NCBI GenBank assembly: GCA_015486015.1
Contig: WFSL01000014.1
Location: 62,001-126,000 of the forward strand
Direction of reading: 5' to 3'
DNA from: Aquificota bacterium
Lineage (GTDB): Bacteria > Thermosulfidibacterota > Thermosulfidibacteria > Thermosulfidibacterales > B14-G1
Length of the DNA stretch: 64,000 bases
Positions within the stretch are counted from its first letter, which is position 1; every line of letters begins with the position of its first letter. The position numbers were made by a program, and so were the translations under genes. Positions 1-8,153 of the stretch are shown here, piece after piece. A model generated the notes under the pieces. That model did no database searches and had not been told where the DNA came from. It worked only from the letters and a program-made list of their open reading frames with translations.

Positions 1-2
1 GT

Positions 3-488
3 GATATCATCTGGTGCAAAAAGGTGAAGGAAGACGGTACGGTGTGCAACACCGTGAACTATTTAGATCCCTTCAACTTCTGGAACTGGGAGGGGACCAT
101 CGCCTGTGCAGAGTGTGGCACCGTCTACTACATCCACATGATCCAGGGCTGGATGTACAGAGGGCCAGAGGAGCAGCCCCCTGGCACCAAACCCGATATC
201 CTCCCCGTCTATGCCGACAAGCCCTTGGAGGGTTATGTGCGCTACAGGCCTGGAGTGGAGGGCAGGACCAGACCCTATCTGTGCCTGCCCAGGGACATCT
301 ATCTGGGTGTGCCTGACCCCAGGCGCTTCAGCATCAGGGGATACCCCGTAAGGGGATGGCCAAACCAGCCGCCCTCCACAGGCATAGCGGGGTCTGCTGG
401 CTTCAAGTGGGAGATAGAGAAGCTCTCACCTGAGGTGTGGCAGGAGTTCTTGGAGAAGAAGAAGAAGGGCGAGGTCAGGGATTGGTAA
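3..488 (+). CDS. Unrecognised protein with a CxxC motif, 5' end cut off by the window
   Basis: The reading frame is open from base 3 to a TAA at 486-488, giving 161 residues of a protein whose start lies outside the window. I do not recognise the family. The visible part has two early cysteines, then a CAEC (CxxC) motif in an aromatic-rich stretch with many Trp and Tyr, and a lysine-rich C-terminus. The CxxC plus the earlier Cys could hold zinc or an iron-sulfur cluster, which is inference only. It is the first of four small same-strand genes with short gaps, so it probably belongs to an operon whose larger member(s) lie upstream. The alternative frame beginning near base 14 has no ribosome site and is discarded. 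Confidence 0.7.
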   Translation, partial: DIIWCKKVKEDGTVCNTVNYLDPFNFWNWEGTIACAECGTVYYIHMIQGWMYRGPEEQPPGTKPDILPVYADKPLEGYVRYRPGVEGRTRPYLCLPRDIYLGVPDPRRFSIRGYPVRGWPNQPPSTGIAGSAGFKWEIEKLSPEVWQEFLEKKKKGEVRDW

Positions 489-503
489 AAAGGAGGAGAT
501 GCC

Positions 504-764
504 ATGGGAATTGATAGGAGCTTTTTGGAAAAACCCGTAAGTGAGATGACCCCAGACGAGTACCGGCTCATGATATTAGAGCCAGAAAAGGATACCGATC
601 ATATTTGCTGGAACTGTCGGCACTTCAAACCTGTGATCAAGAACTCCAACTTTCCTCCAGCGGATATCATCGGTTGGTGCAAGAAGATCCACTGGCCATT
701 CTACTGGTGTATCCCTGAGCACAGGATCGTGAAGAAGTGCTATGCCTATGAACCCATAAAGTAG
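504..764 (+). CDS. Small cysteine-rich protein, unknown function
   Basis: This is an 86-residue protein beginning 15 bases after the previous stop, with a strong AGGAGGAG ribosome site. It carries a CWNCRHF motif (CxxCxxF), then WCKK, WC and KKC further on, so five cysteines lie in the C-terminal half. Spacing of this type is seen in small proteins that bind an iron-sulfur cluster or zinc, including the HiPIP-like small subunits of some glycyl-radical enzymes. That resemblance is only a pattern and no homology is claimed. Its position between two other small unknown proteins suggests an accessory subunit of a complex whose main subunit lies upstream of the window. Confidence 0.75.
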   Translation: MGIDRSFLEKPVSEMTPDEYRLMILEPEKDTDHICWNCRHFKPVIKNSNFPPADIIGWCKKIHWPFYWCIPEHRIVKKCYAYEPIK

Positions 765-777
765 GAGAAGAGGGGGC

Positions 778-1086
778 ATGGACGAGGACGTCAAAAGAGA
801 GCTCGAGGACCTGAAGAGCATGGTTACAGCCTGGAAGGAGAGCTACATCAAACTGGCCAGAGAAGAGGGGGGAGGCGAATACTTGGTAGAGGAATACGGG
901 GCCGAGATAGAAGAGTTCGTCTTCCCCTATGTCTTCAAGATCATGAAGCTGGGCGGTATGGAGATGTGGGAGCTGGAGGAGTTTTCCCAGTTCTGCCAGC
1001 AACAGGTTCTGGAGTTCCGTGAAGCCCTTATAGACATGGGGGCAATCTTGGTGGAAAAGGAGGAGAGCGATGCCAGAGAGGTATAG
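778..1086 (+). CDS. Small acidic helical protein, unknown function
   Basis: This is a 102-residue, Glu-rich protein predicted by eye to be almost entirely helical, with no cysteines except one near the C-terminus. It follows the cysteine-rich gene after 13 bases, and an AGGAGAAGAGGGGGC stretch acts as ribosome site. It ends 17 bases inside the next gene, which implies translational coupling. No family is recognised. The abundance of acidic residues and the lack of a signal peptide suggest a cytoplasmic structural or assembly subunit working with its neighbours. Confidence 0.7.
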   Translation: MDEDVKRELEDLKSMVTAWKESYIKLAREEGGGEYLVEEYGAEIEEFVFPYVFKIMKLGGMEMWELEEFSQFCQQQVLEFREALIDMGAILVEKEESDAREV

Positions 1087-1501
1087 AGTGGTGTTGTGCG
1101 GGTTCGATCCTATGCTCGTCAGGGGGTATGTGAAAACGGGTGCCCGGGCCATCTGGTGGTACCTGAGCAACGAGACATTCGACAAGTACAAACCCCAGCC
1201 AGGCCAGAAAGTGGAGGGAAAGCTCTTGGCCGTCTATGACTGGGGTGGGGAGAAACTGGCAGAGCCCAACGAGCCCTTTGAGTGGACCACCACAAAGGAG
1301 TCGGGCTATGCCGTACTGGTCCCCCCTGAGGCCATAGTAAAATATGAGCTCACCGCCTGGAAGTACCTGGAGCTCATTGTGGAGAGGATAGCGGGGCAGG
1401 ACATATATCCCGGCGAGGAGAAGGCCTTCAAGCTGTGGCCATTCGAGACCATGGGCAAGGTCCATCCTTACAGGCTGGATTACATACCACCCATTGACTG
1501 A
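1070..1501 (+). CDS. Unknown 143-residue protein, last gene of the first operon
   Basis: The start codon at 1070 lies inside the end of the preceding gene and is preceded by AGGAGGAGAG, so the start is well supported. The protein is 143 residues, soluble, and rich in Tyr, Trp and Pro; it has no signal peptide and no motif I recognise. Its N-terminal part (residues 1-35) alternates hydrophobic strands with glycine, as in a small alpha/beta fold. It closes the operon of small unknown genes: a hairpin able to end transcription lies 23 bases after the stop. Confidence 0.72.
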   Translation: MPERYRVVLCGFDPMLVRGYVKTGARAIWWYLSNETFDKYKPQPGQKVEGKLLAVYDWGGEKLAEPNEPFEWTTTKESGYAVLVPPEAIVKYELTAWKYLELIVERIAGQDIYPGEEKAFKLWPFETMGKVHPYRLDYIPPID

Positions 1502-1523
1502 CCCCGCCCGATTGACATTACCG

Positions 1524-1550
1524 GCTCCCTCTCCGTATAGGAGGGGGAGC
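1524..1550 (+). terminator. Hairpin after the first operon
   Basis: An 11-bp stem (GCTCCCTCTCC paired with GGAGGGGGAGC, one G-T wobble) with the 5-base loop GTATA lies between the stop at 1501 and the next start at 1586. Only a short ATTTCT tail follows, so termination may be partial. Confidence 0.5.
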
Positions 1551-1585
1551 ATTTCTATGATATCCCTACGAGGAGACAACACCTT

Positions 1586-2776
1586 ATGGAGAAGAGAGAA
1601 GGAAAAGAGATAAAGGAGGGTAACTGGAACCCCCTGTCTGCTGTCTTGGGTGTGTCCCATCCCTTCTTCGAAAAATGCCTGTTCCTGGAGGGCTACGACA
1701 TATCGTCCAATATCTATGTGGTGGTGGGGGACTACTTGAGCATCATAGATCCGGGCAACGACTACACTGCCTTCATCCAGCTCTTCGAGCTGGGGTACAA
1801 GCCCACGGACATCAAGAAGATCCTTATCACTCATGGCCACCCGGAGCATGCCATGGGCGCCTTAGAGCTCTTCAGGTACCCCAGCATTGCAGAAACCAAG
1901 CAACTGGAGATCCTCATGAGTGATGCGGGGCCAGAGTCCTTCAGAAAGCTGGTGACAGATTTTGGCTGCACATTGACCGATGTAAAGGACGGTGACACCA
2001 TTGACCTCGGCGGTTTCGAAGTAAAGGTGGTTCACACCCCAGGCCATACCATGGACAGTCTCTGTTTTTACCATGCACCCACAAAGGCCATCTTCACAGG
2101 GGACACTGTGATGCCTTATGCCGTTGCCACACCAGACGAGATAGCAGGGGGAAGGGCAGACTACTATCTCCTCTCGTTGAAAGTCCTGATGGGGATGGAA
2201 ATAGATCACCTGCTTCCTGGGCATGGGATGCCTGTGGCCCATGAGGCCCAAAAAGTACTGGAAGGCTCATACGCTGGTGCCATTAAGAGGATCATTGGCC
2301 TGAGCACCCCCTGGCTGGAGGGGGCAGGAGAGCTGGCCAAGAAGGGGTATCTGGCAGAGGCCGCATTCTGCTGTGATATGGAGCTGAAGGAAGACTCCAA
2401 GAACCTGAAGGCATTAGAGTTGAAGGCCTCATGCCTTAGCGACATGGGCCGGTTTGAGGAGGCATACGACCTCTTTGACAGGCTCAGTAAAGAGATAGGG
2501 GACTACACCTTCGCCATCCTGGGAAAGGGTTACTCCCTCATGGGGATGGGCAAATACAGGGAAGCCATGATCCTATTTAACAGGGTGCTCAAAAGGAACC
2601 CTGCAAACAAGACCGCAAAGATATACAAAGGTATGGCCCTCTATCTCTCGGGTAGAAAGGAAGAGGCCTTAAAGATAAAGGAGTTTAAGGCTGGGCTGGT
2701 AGAGAAGCTTAAGAGGGAGATGGAAAAGAGGGCCAGGATCCCGAAGGAGGGTGGCAGAGACGATGCCGTGGTATGA
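1586..2776 (+). CDS. Metallo-beta-lactamase fold hydrolase fused to TPR repeats
   Basis: This is a 396-residue protein with two parts. Residues about 35-235 are a metallo-beta-lactamase domain: a DPGND-type loop, a metal-ligand motif THGHPEH, HTPGHT, FTGDT and LLPGHG. The motif has Glu where HxHxDH normally has Asp, which may change the second metal site. Residues about 250-375 are helical TPR-like repeats (pattern A-x-L-x-x-G-x-x-x-E-A). The family includes thiol-ester, phospho-ester and cyclic nucleotide hydrolases, and the substrate cannot be told here. The TPR part suggests that the enzyme docks on a partner protein. The start ATG is preceded by AGGAG. It overlaps the next gene by 14 bases. 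Confidence 0.82.
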   Translation: MEKREGKEIKEGNWNPLSAVLGVSHPFFEKCLFLEGYDISSNIYVVVGDYLSIIDPGNDYTAFIQLFELGYKPTDIKKILITHGHPEHAMGALELFRYPSIAETKQLEILMSDAGPESFRKLVTDFGCTLTDVKDGDTIDLGGFEVKVVHTPGHTMDSLCFYHAPTKAIFTGDTVMPYAVATPDEIAGGRADYYLLSLKVLMGMEIDHLLPGHGMPVAHEAQKVLEGSYAGAIKRIIGLSTPWLEGAGELAKKGYLAEAAFCCDMELKEDSKNLKALELKASCLSDMGRFEEAYDLFDRLSKEIGDYTFAILGKGYSLMGMGKYREAMILFNRVLKRNPANKTAKIYKGMALYLSGRKEEALKIKEFKAGLVEKLKREMEKRARIPKEGGRDDAVV

Positions 2777-3158
2777 AAAGATGGAGTTCTATTACAGCAG
2801 CTCCGTGTCACCAGATGAGAGGTATCCATGCAATATTGAAGGGGCCATCAAGGGGATAGAGATGCTGGCAGGAAAGGGGCTGGATGCCAAGGCGATAGAC
2901 GTGGAGGAACTAAGGGACGCATTCAGGGCGTACCATAAGGCACTCTCGATCGCCGACCCTGACAGGCACTCCGTCTTCTCAAAGGTGAGAGGGGACTACA
3001 GAGATCTCTTTGGCAGGGCCATACCAGCGTTACTATGCTATGAGAAGGCCAATGATAGGGTACCAAGCGAGGTCTTCCCCAGGGAAGAAGAGGGCAGGCT
3101 GATAACGGTAAACGAGGCCTTAGAGAGATTCCTGAAAGGGCACGGGGAACATGGATAG
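2763..3158 (+). CDS. Hypothetical protein coupled to the MBL-TPR gene
   Basis: This is a 131-residue soluble protein of unknown family. The ATG at 2763 is chosen over a GTG at 2751 because GGAGGG (2746-2751) sits at proper distance only for the ATG. The start lies inside the 3' end of the MBL-TPR gene, so the two are probably translated together and may act together. The sequence is mostly helical with clustered charged residues; no catalytic motif is evident. It ends 3 bases before the convergent amidoligase gene. Confidence 0.7.
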   Translation: MPWYEKMEFYYSSSVSPDERYPCNIEGAIKGIEMLAGKGLDAKAIDVEELRDAFRAYHKALSIADPDRHSVFSKVRGDYRDLFGRAIPALLCYEKANDRVPSEVFPREEEGRLITVNEALERFLKGHGEHG

Positions 3159-3161
3159 GGA

Positions 3162-3995
3162 TTAATGGGGCGTCGGTTGAGGATAACCTGCCTCTAAGAA
3201 TTTTAGACTCTCTCTCCATTGTTCAAAGTAGCGAGTCAGTAATACCTCCTCTGGCGCATTAGATCTCCCTTTGGCCACCTCCATAATCGCATGGGTGAAG
3301 AGGATCCAGCTCTTGGCTATCTCACCAACCAAAGTCCCCCTCATATACCGGAACTCCACAGTACCCCTAAACCAGTAGGAGTGGAGATTGAGGCCATGGT
3401 AGCGGGTTTCGTTGTATCTCACCCTGCCGGGGGAGTTCTCCTCCTGGCTATACCAAAGCTCCCTCAGAGATTGGGGGTCCCTACACCCTGCCCCTGCATA
3501 ATCTCTAACCTTCTTCAGGAGCCAATTGGAGAGGGGCCTGCAAGATTTCTCCATCCGCCTTTCGTTGTTGGGGATGGCCTTAAATATCAAGGGCTCCCAT
3601 ATCCTCATAAGCCTCAGTAGGTTTACCAGCTCCTTGCACCCGAAGTCCGAGGCGTCATGGTGGACATGGAGTCCACAGCTCCCATCAACCGTGGCGCCCT
3701 GATCCTTGATAATCCTAAGGACCTTACCTACGTCCCTCAGACCTCGAGTGCCAGAGAGATGGGGGCTCGCCACCTCCACAGCCCCCTTCCCCCTGATAGA
3801 GTGATCCTCCTGAAGTCTCCAGGTGTCCTCTCCGTTGCCTATGGGCAGGCCAGACTCCTCGAATGCCCTCTTTAAGCCATCGGGTATGCGATAGGGGGGA
3901 ACAACGCCGCTGTCTATGGGTAGGAATCGTCCATACCAGAGATGATTCACCTCTATCTCCACACCAAACGGCCTGTCGCTCAAAAAAAGGCTCAT
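3162..3995 (-). CDS. Amidoligase-family enzyme (glutamine-synthetase-like fold)
   Basis: This 277-residue protein matches the amidoligase_2 (COOH-NH2 ligase) pattern. It has FGVEIEV at residues 10-16, EVASP near 74-78, CGLHVHHD at 107-114, and EFRYMRG at 214-220. These acidic, His and Arg positions are the metal/ATP-binding residues expected of the glutamine-synthetase-like fold. Such enzymes are predicted to join a carboxylate to an amine using ATP. The start codon overlaps the stop of the class II amidotransferase gene by 4 bases, the same pairing noted in published comparative work on amidoligases. In that model the partner releases ammonia or removes the isopeptide-type bond. The substrate (peptide, protein or cell wall) is unknown. 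Confidence 0.8.
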   Translation of the reverse strand: MSLFLSDRPFGVEIEVNHLWYGRFLPIDSGVVPPYRIPDGLKRAFEESGLPIGNGEDTWRLQEDHSIRGKGAVEVASPHLSGTRGLRDVGKVLRIIKDQGATVDGSCGLHVHHDASDFGCKELVNLLRLMRIWEPLIFKAIPNNERRMEKSCRPLSNWLLKKVRDYAGAGCRDPQSLRELWYSQEENSPGRVRYNETRYHGLNLHSYWFRGTVEFRYMRGTLVGEIAKSWILFTHAIMEVAKGRSNAPEEVLLTRYFEQWRESLKFLEAGYPQPTPH

Positions 3996-4714
3996 AGAGA
4001 GACTTTGATAGCACCATCTGCTATCACCTTCAACTCCCCCTTCCGAAACTCCTGCCAGGTCTCGGCCTGGAAGAGGGGTGTGGACGAGACCTGAACCACC
4101 GGATTGAGCGCCTCTTCAATTCGCCAAAAGAGGCTCCGGTGGCCACCGTAGAAGGCAAACACGATATGGGGGTTGGCCAAAATAAAATTGCACCTTTCCC
4201 CGGTTTTCGCACTGCAGGTGATGTCCGCCATCCATGAGATCAGCTCTTCTGTAGGGGGTGCACGGTCCTGAAACCGGTGCCACATGTGATTGAGCAACCA
4301 GCAGAAGAGGTGTTCCGTGTCTGTATCCCCCACAGGCCGGAAGCGTTGAGGGCCAGGGTGCTGCCTGTTGATCACATCCACCTCCCCATGATGGACGAAA
4401 ACCCAGGGCATCCCCCAGAGTTCCCTCACAAAGGGATGGGCATTGGCCATTGTCACCCTCCCCTTTGTGGCCCTACGGACATGCAGGATCGCCTGGTTGC
4501 TCTTCAGCTCTACCCTATCGAGGATGACCCTGAGGAGGGTGCTCTCCCGGGCAGGCTCCCTGCCCTTAAACATGAGGCACTCCCCCTCCAAAAAACAGGC
4601 AAAACCCCACCCGTCCTTATTGTAGGTATCTGGGATGAGGGGAAGGAAGAAATAGGTCATGAAGGACTGAAGAGAAAGGGGATACCTGGCAGAGAGGGCT
4701 GCCATCCGACACAT
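3992..4714 (-). CDS. Class II glutamine amidotransferase
   Basis: This is a 240-residue Ntn-hydrolase of the class II amidotransferase (YafJ/EgtC-like) type. Cys2, exposed after removal of Met1, is the expected nucleophile. Further motifs are DGWGFA (34-39), HVRRAT (78-83), NAHPF (91-95) and FVHHGEV (106-112), where His replaces the usual Asn of HNG. The family hydrolyses glutamine, or related gamma-glutamyl amides, to release ammonia. ATG is preceded by GGGAGAG. The downstream amidoligase overlaps by 4 bases, so the two form a two-gene unit. The gene stands alone from any purine or glutamate synthase context, which argues for a specialised role. Confidence 0.82.
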   Translation of the reverse strand: MCRMAALSARYPLSLQSFMTYFFLPLIPDTYNKDGWGFACFLEGECLMFKGREPARESTLLRVILDRVELKSNQAILHVRRATKGRVTMANAHPFVRELWGMPWVFVHHGEVDVINRQHPGPQRFRPVGDTDTEHLFCWLLNHMWHRFQDRAPPTEELISWMADITCSAKTGERCNFILANPHIVFAFYGGHRSLFWRIEEALNPVVQVSSTPLFQAETWQEFRKGELKVIADGAIKVSL

Positions 4715-4776
4715 CTTTCTCTCCCTCAGCTCGAATGACTATACCGTCCAATGGGCCACCTTCAATAAAACAAGGC

Positions 4777-6555
4777 TTATTCCAAGAAAGCCTTTATCCT
4801 CCGGGCCAGTGTGGTGGGGACTACGGATGAGATCTCCTCTATGGAAGCCGAGCTCAAACCCTCTATGCCCCCAAACCTCTCAAGCAAAAGCTCACGTCTC
4901 TTGGGTCCTACCCCCGGTATTCCCTCCAGAACGGAGGCAAGGGTCCTCCTTCTCCTTACCCTCCTATGGTGGGTAATCCCAAAGCGGTGGGCCTCGTCCC
5001 TTATCCGCTGGAGCAGGTGGGTCACGGGATCGGTAGGCTCCAGATCAAGGGGCCTCTCCCATGTAGGGGAATAGAGACGTTCGAAATGCATTCCCCTCCC
5101 TTTGGCCAGCGCCCTGACCTCTATGCCCTCAATCCCTCCCTCCTGGAGCACCTCCAAGGCTACCTGGAGATGCCCACGACCACCATCAATGAGCATAAGC
5201 TGAGGTAACTCCCACTCTCTGTGATCCAGACGGCGCCTTAACACCTCCTTAATCATAGCATAGTCGTCTATACCTTCTACAGTCGTGATGATGAAGTGGC
5301 GGTATCCATCTTTGGCAGGCTCGCCCTCCACAAAAGTGACCATGGAACCCACCGCCTCTTTGCCAGCGAGATTGGAGATATCGTAGCCCTCAATACGCAC
5401 CGGGATCTGAGACAACCCCAACAGGCGGGCCATACCCTCGAGAAGGGCCATCGTATTCCCCCTCTTGGATACCCATTCCCCCTTGAAACGCTTCAGCCTT
5501 TCCCTGGCTAAGGAAAGGAGGGGGCGCTCCTCTCCTCTCCCCTGGGTGATCCTCACCCTTTTTCCCCTCAGGTGTGTGAGCCATTGGGAAAAGGTGAATT
5601 TTTCAGGATGGGAAGGCACCAACACCACCTTCGGCGGTACCTCCATTTGCCTGTAATAATCCCGGAAGAAGACCCTCATCCCCTCAGGATCTTCTAAGGC
5701 AAAGCCTTTCTCCCCCAGTAGCATCCCCCTGCGCACCATAAGCACAAGTATGAAGAGCCATGCCCCCTCTCTCTCCCATGCAACGAGGTCCAGGTCCGTC
5801 TCCCTGGGAAGGAGGACCCTCTGACGCTCCATGATACGCCTCAAGGCAAAGATTTGGTCTCGGACCCGGGCTGCCTCCTCAAAATGCAAGCCTTCAGACA
5901 AGGTCTCCATGCGCCTTTGGAGCTCTTCCAACACCTCAGCCCCTTTACCCTCCAGTACCTGCCTTACCCCCTTCACCAAGGAGGCATATTCATCTTGGCT
6001 CACAGGCTGAGCACACGGACCTAAGCACCTACCCATCTGGAAATTGAGGCAGGGCCTATCCCTCTTCTTCAGGGGACCTCGACAGCGCCTCAAAGGAAAG
6101 ATCTTGCTCAAAAGACTCATGGTCTCCCTTACGGCCCAGGCCGGCACATAGGGGCCGTAGTAAAGGGAACCGTCCTTGACGGGACGCCTCACCAACTCCA
6201 GATAGGGATAGGGGTCTGACAAAGCCAAACGCAGATAGGGGTAGCGCTTATCGTCTTTAAGCATCACGTTGTAAGGGGGACGATGAGCCTTTATGAGATT
6301 AGACTCTAAGATGAAGGCCTCCAGTTCAGAGGATGTGTCCATCCAATCCACCCTCACTGCCTGGGAGACCATGTGCCTGATCTTAGGGGTGAGGTGATGG
6401 GGATTTAGGTAAGACCTCAACCTGGACCGCAGATTCTTTGCCTTACCCACATAGAGAATGCGATCGCGGGCATCCCTAAAAATGTAGACCCCACAGCCAG
6501 TAGTGGCCCCCTCTATAGAAGCCACCAGTCGTTGAGATATACATGGATCCCTCAT
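4777..6555 (-). CDS. uvrC: Excinuclease ABC subunit C
   Basis: UvrC makes the two incisions on either side of bulky DNA lesions in UvrABC nucleotide excision repair. The protein (592 residues) shows the N-terminal GIY-YIG nuclease domain (GVYIF, YVGKAKNLRSR), a cysteine-bearing segment (RPCLNFQMGRCLGPC), a UVR motif that contacts UvrB near residues 190-225, and the RNase H-like C-terminal nuclease (EGYDISN, LMLIDGGRGHL). Tandem helix-hairpin-helix motifs close it (LEGIPGVGPKRRELLLERFGG). I start at the ATG at 6555, which has AAGGGGG six to seven bases upstream, not at the TTG 21 bases further up. No other uvr gene is in the window. Confidence 0.96.
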   Translation of the reverse strand: MRDPCISQRLVASIEGATTGCGVYIFRDARDRILYVGKAKNLRSRLRSYLNPHHLTPKIRHMVSQAVRVDWMDTSSELEAFILESNLIKAHRPPYNVMLKDDKRYPYLRLALSDPYPYLELVRRPVKDGSLYYGPYVPAWAVRETMSLLSKIFPLRRCRGPLKKRDRPCLNFQMGRCLGPCAQPVSQDEYASLVKGVRQVLEGKGAEVLEELQRRMETLSEGLHFEEAARVRDQIFALRRIMERQRVLLPRETDLDLVAWEREGAWLFILVLMVRRGMLLGEKGFALEDPEGMRVFFRDYYRQMEVPPKVVLVPSHPEKFTFSQWLTHLRGKRVRITQGRGEERPLLSLARERLKRFKGEWVSKRGNTMALLEGMARLLGLSQIPVRIEGYDISNLAGKEAVGSMVTFVEGEPAKDGYRHFIITTVEGIDDYAMIKEVLRRRLDHREWELPQLMLIDGGRGHLQVALEVLQEGGIEGIEVRALAKGRGMHFERLYSPTWERPLDLEPTDPVTHLLQRIRDEAHRFGITHHRRVRRRRTLASVLEGIPGVGPKRRELLLERFGGIEGLSSASIEEISSVVPTTLARRIKAFLE

Positions 6556-6616
6556 GTCATGCCCCCTTAAACACAAAAAAGGATAAGGTTAAAATGGAAA
6601 AAACACCAGCCCTATC

Positions 6617-7945
6617 TTATGTGCGCCTCACCTTGGCGATGAAGAAACCATCGGTACCGGCATGGTGGGGATAGAGGGTGAGAAAGCCGGGCCTCCTGTA
6701 GAAGGGGCGGAGGGCCTCAGGAAGCCGGTCTCTGAAGTCCACAGGCTCCAATTGGGGACAATGCTGAAGGATGGCGTCTATCAAGGACTCTCCCTCCTCA
6801 GGCTCAGTAGAACAGACACTGTATACCAGGGTACCACCAGGATTGAGTGCCTCTATTGCATTTTTGAGCAAGCGAAGCTGCTTCTTTGCAAAGGCCCTTA
6901 TATCCTCCTCCCTTCTGCGCCACTTGATCTCGGGATGGCGCCTGATGGTCCCCAAGTCTGTGCAGGGGGCATCCAATAAAATGCGTTGGAAAGGTGCCCA
7001 CTTCCCTGCCACCTCCACCGCATCCCCGAGCATTGCACTTATTATGGTTGAGCCACTCCTATCGCAAGTCTCCTTCAAGACGCGGAAGCGATAAGGGTCT
7101 ACCTCACAGGCCAAGACCTCTCCCTGATTCTCCATGGCCCAGGCCGCTTGTACCGTCTTTATGCCAGGTGCAGCGCAGGCATCCAGTACCTTCTCCCCAG
7201 CTCTGGGATCCAACACCTTGATGACCAAGGCAGAGGCGGGGTCTTGGGGGTGGATGAGCCCAGATTTGAAGAAGGGGAGACGAGTGATGTCCACAGGCGT
7301 AAGAATGATGATCACCTCCTCCATAAATGGATGAGGCTTACTCTCTATCCCCATGGCCTTCAACTCCTTTCGCAGATAGGGAAGGTCCACCAGGTGGGTA
7401 TTCACCCATACAGAGAACGGGGCAGGTGTGTTATTGCAGCGCACAAGTTGCAGCAGATCCAGCATCTCCATCCTGAGACGCCAACGCTTTACCAGCCACA
7501 AGGGATGGGCATAGGCAATGGAAAGGGCGGAGAGGGCAGATCTCTGGCCTATCACCGCTGGATATGGGCCGCCTGCCACTTTCCTCAGTACCGCATTCAC
7601 CAGTCCATGGTACTTGGAAGGACACTGCTCCTTTGCCAGCTTCACCCCTTCGTCAACGGCAGAGTAAGGGGGGACCCTATCCATAAAGACAAGCTGGTAT
7701 GCAGAGAGCCTGAGTATATTCTTCACCTCTGGGGGGAGTTGCTGATAGCCCTTTATGTGAGAAGAGAGTATCCAGTCCAAGCGACCCAGCCACCTGAGTA
7801 CCCCCAATGTGAGCTCCCATAGGAAGGCCCTGTCCCTGCCCTTGAGGCCTCCCTTCGAGGCCTCAAGGGAGAGGAGTTGGTTGGCGTGTTCTCCCTTTTC
7901 AAGGACCCTGTCAATGATAGCCAGGGCAATGGCCCTGACGCTCAT
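6617..7945 (-). CDS. rsmB: 16S rRNA (cytosine-967-C5)-methyltransferase
   Basis: RsmB/Sun methylates C967 of 16S rRNA using S-adenosylmethionine. Residues about 1-130 form the NusB-like N-terminal domain typical of RsmB, and the rest is the Nol1/Nop2/Fmu methyltransferase core. Motifs seen are VLDACAAPGIKT (SAM loop), LLDAPCTDLGTIRRHP (PC catalytic motif) and YSVCSTEPEE (second catalytic Cys). The frame extends upstream to a TTG at 8065, but the first NusB helix lines up with the ATG at 7945 (MSVRAIALAIIDRVL). Ribosome sites are poor for every candidate, so the exact start is uncertain; an ATG at 7981 is the main alternative. uvrC lies 61 bases downstream on the same strand. Confidence 0.9.
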   Translation of the reverse strand: MSVRAIALAIIDRVLEKGEHANQLLSLEASKGGLKGRDRAFLWELTLGVLRWLGRLDWILSSHIKGYQQLPPEVKNILRLSAYQLVFMDRVPPYSAVDEGVKLAKEQCPSKYHGLVNAVLRKVAGGPYPAVIGQRSALSALSIAYAHPLWLVKRWRLRMEMLDLLQLVRCNNTPAPFSVWVNTHLVDLPYLRKELKAMGIESKPHPFMEEVIIILTPVDITRLPFFKSGLIHPQDPASALVIKVLDPRAGEKVLDACAAPGIKTVQAAWAMENQGEVLACEVDPYRFRVLKETCDRSGSTIISAMLGDAVEVAGKWAPFQRILLDAPCTDLGTIRRHPEIKWRRREEDIRAFAKKQLRLLKNAIEALNPGGTLVYSVCSTEPEEGESLIDAILQHCPQLEPVDFRDRLPEALRPFYRRPGFLTLYPHHAGTDGFFIAKVRRT

Positions 7946-8153
7946 ATCCTGAACCCGATGCAAATCATCAGCCAACTGCATCCCGTTGGAGGCTTGCCTC
8001 CACTTCCCCTTATCGAGGCCATTCACCCCCGAGGCAACCGTGAGGATCCTCAATAAAAAGGCCAAGACAATGAAATATAAATACTGTTTTACACATCACA
8101 CTCCATAACTGGAGGGACTTAATATCCTCCCGCATGCCAGGTTTTCGCCTCTT

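Noticed and set aside
1-1501. Naming the first operon as a hydrocarbon-activating (fumarate-adding) enzyme set because of the small Cys-rich protein
   Set aside because: The Cys pattern is generic, the large subunit is not in the window, and the BbsEF-like genes are 40 kb away. The evidence is too weak to name a function.
1028-1849. 273-residue frame on the minus strand
   Set aside because: It lies across the unknown gene at 1070, the terminator hairpin and the MBL gene in antisense. Its composition (runs of Leu, Gly, Val and no clear motif) is typical of a reverse-frame shadow.
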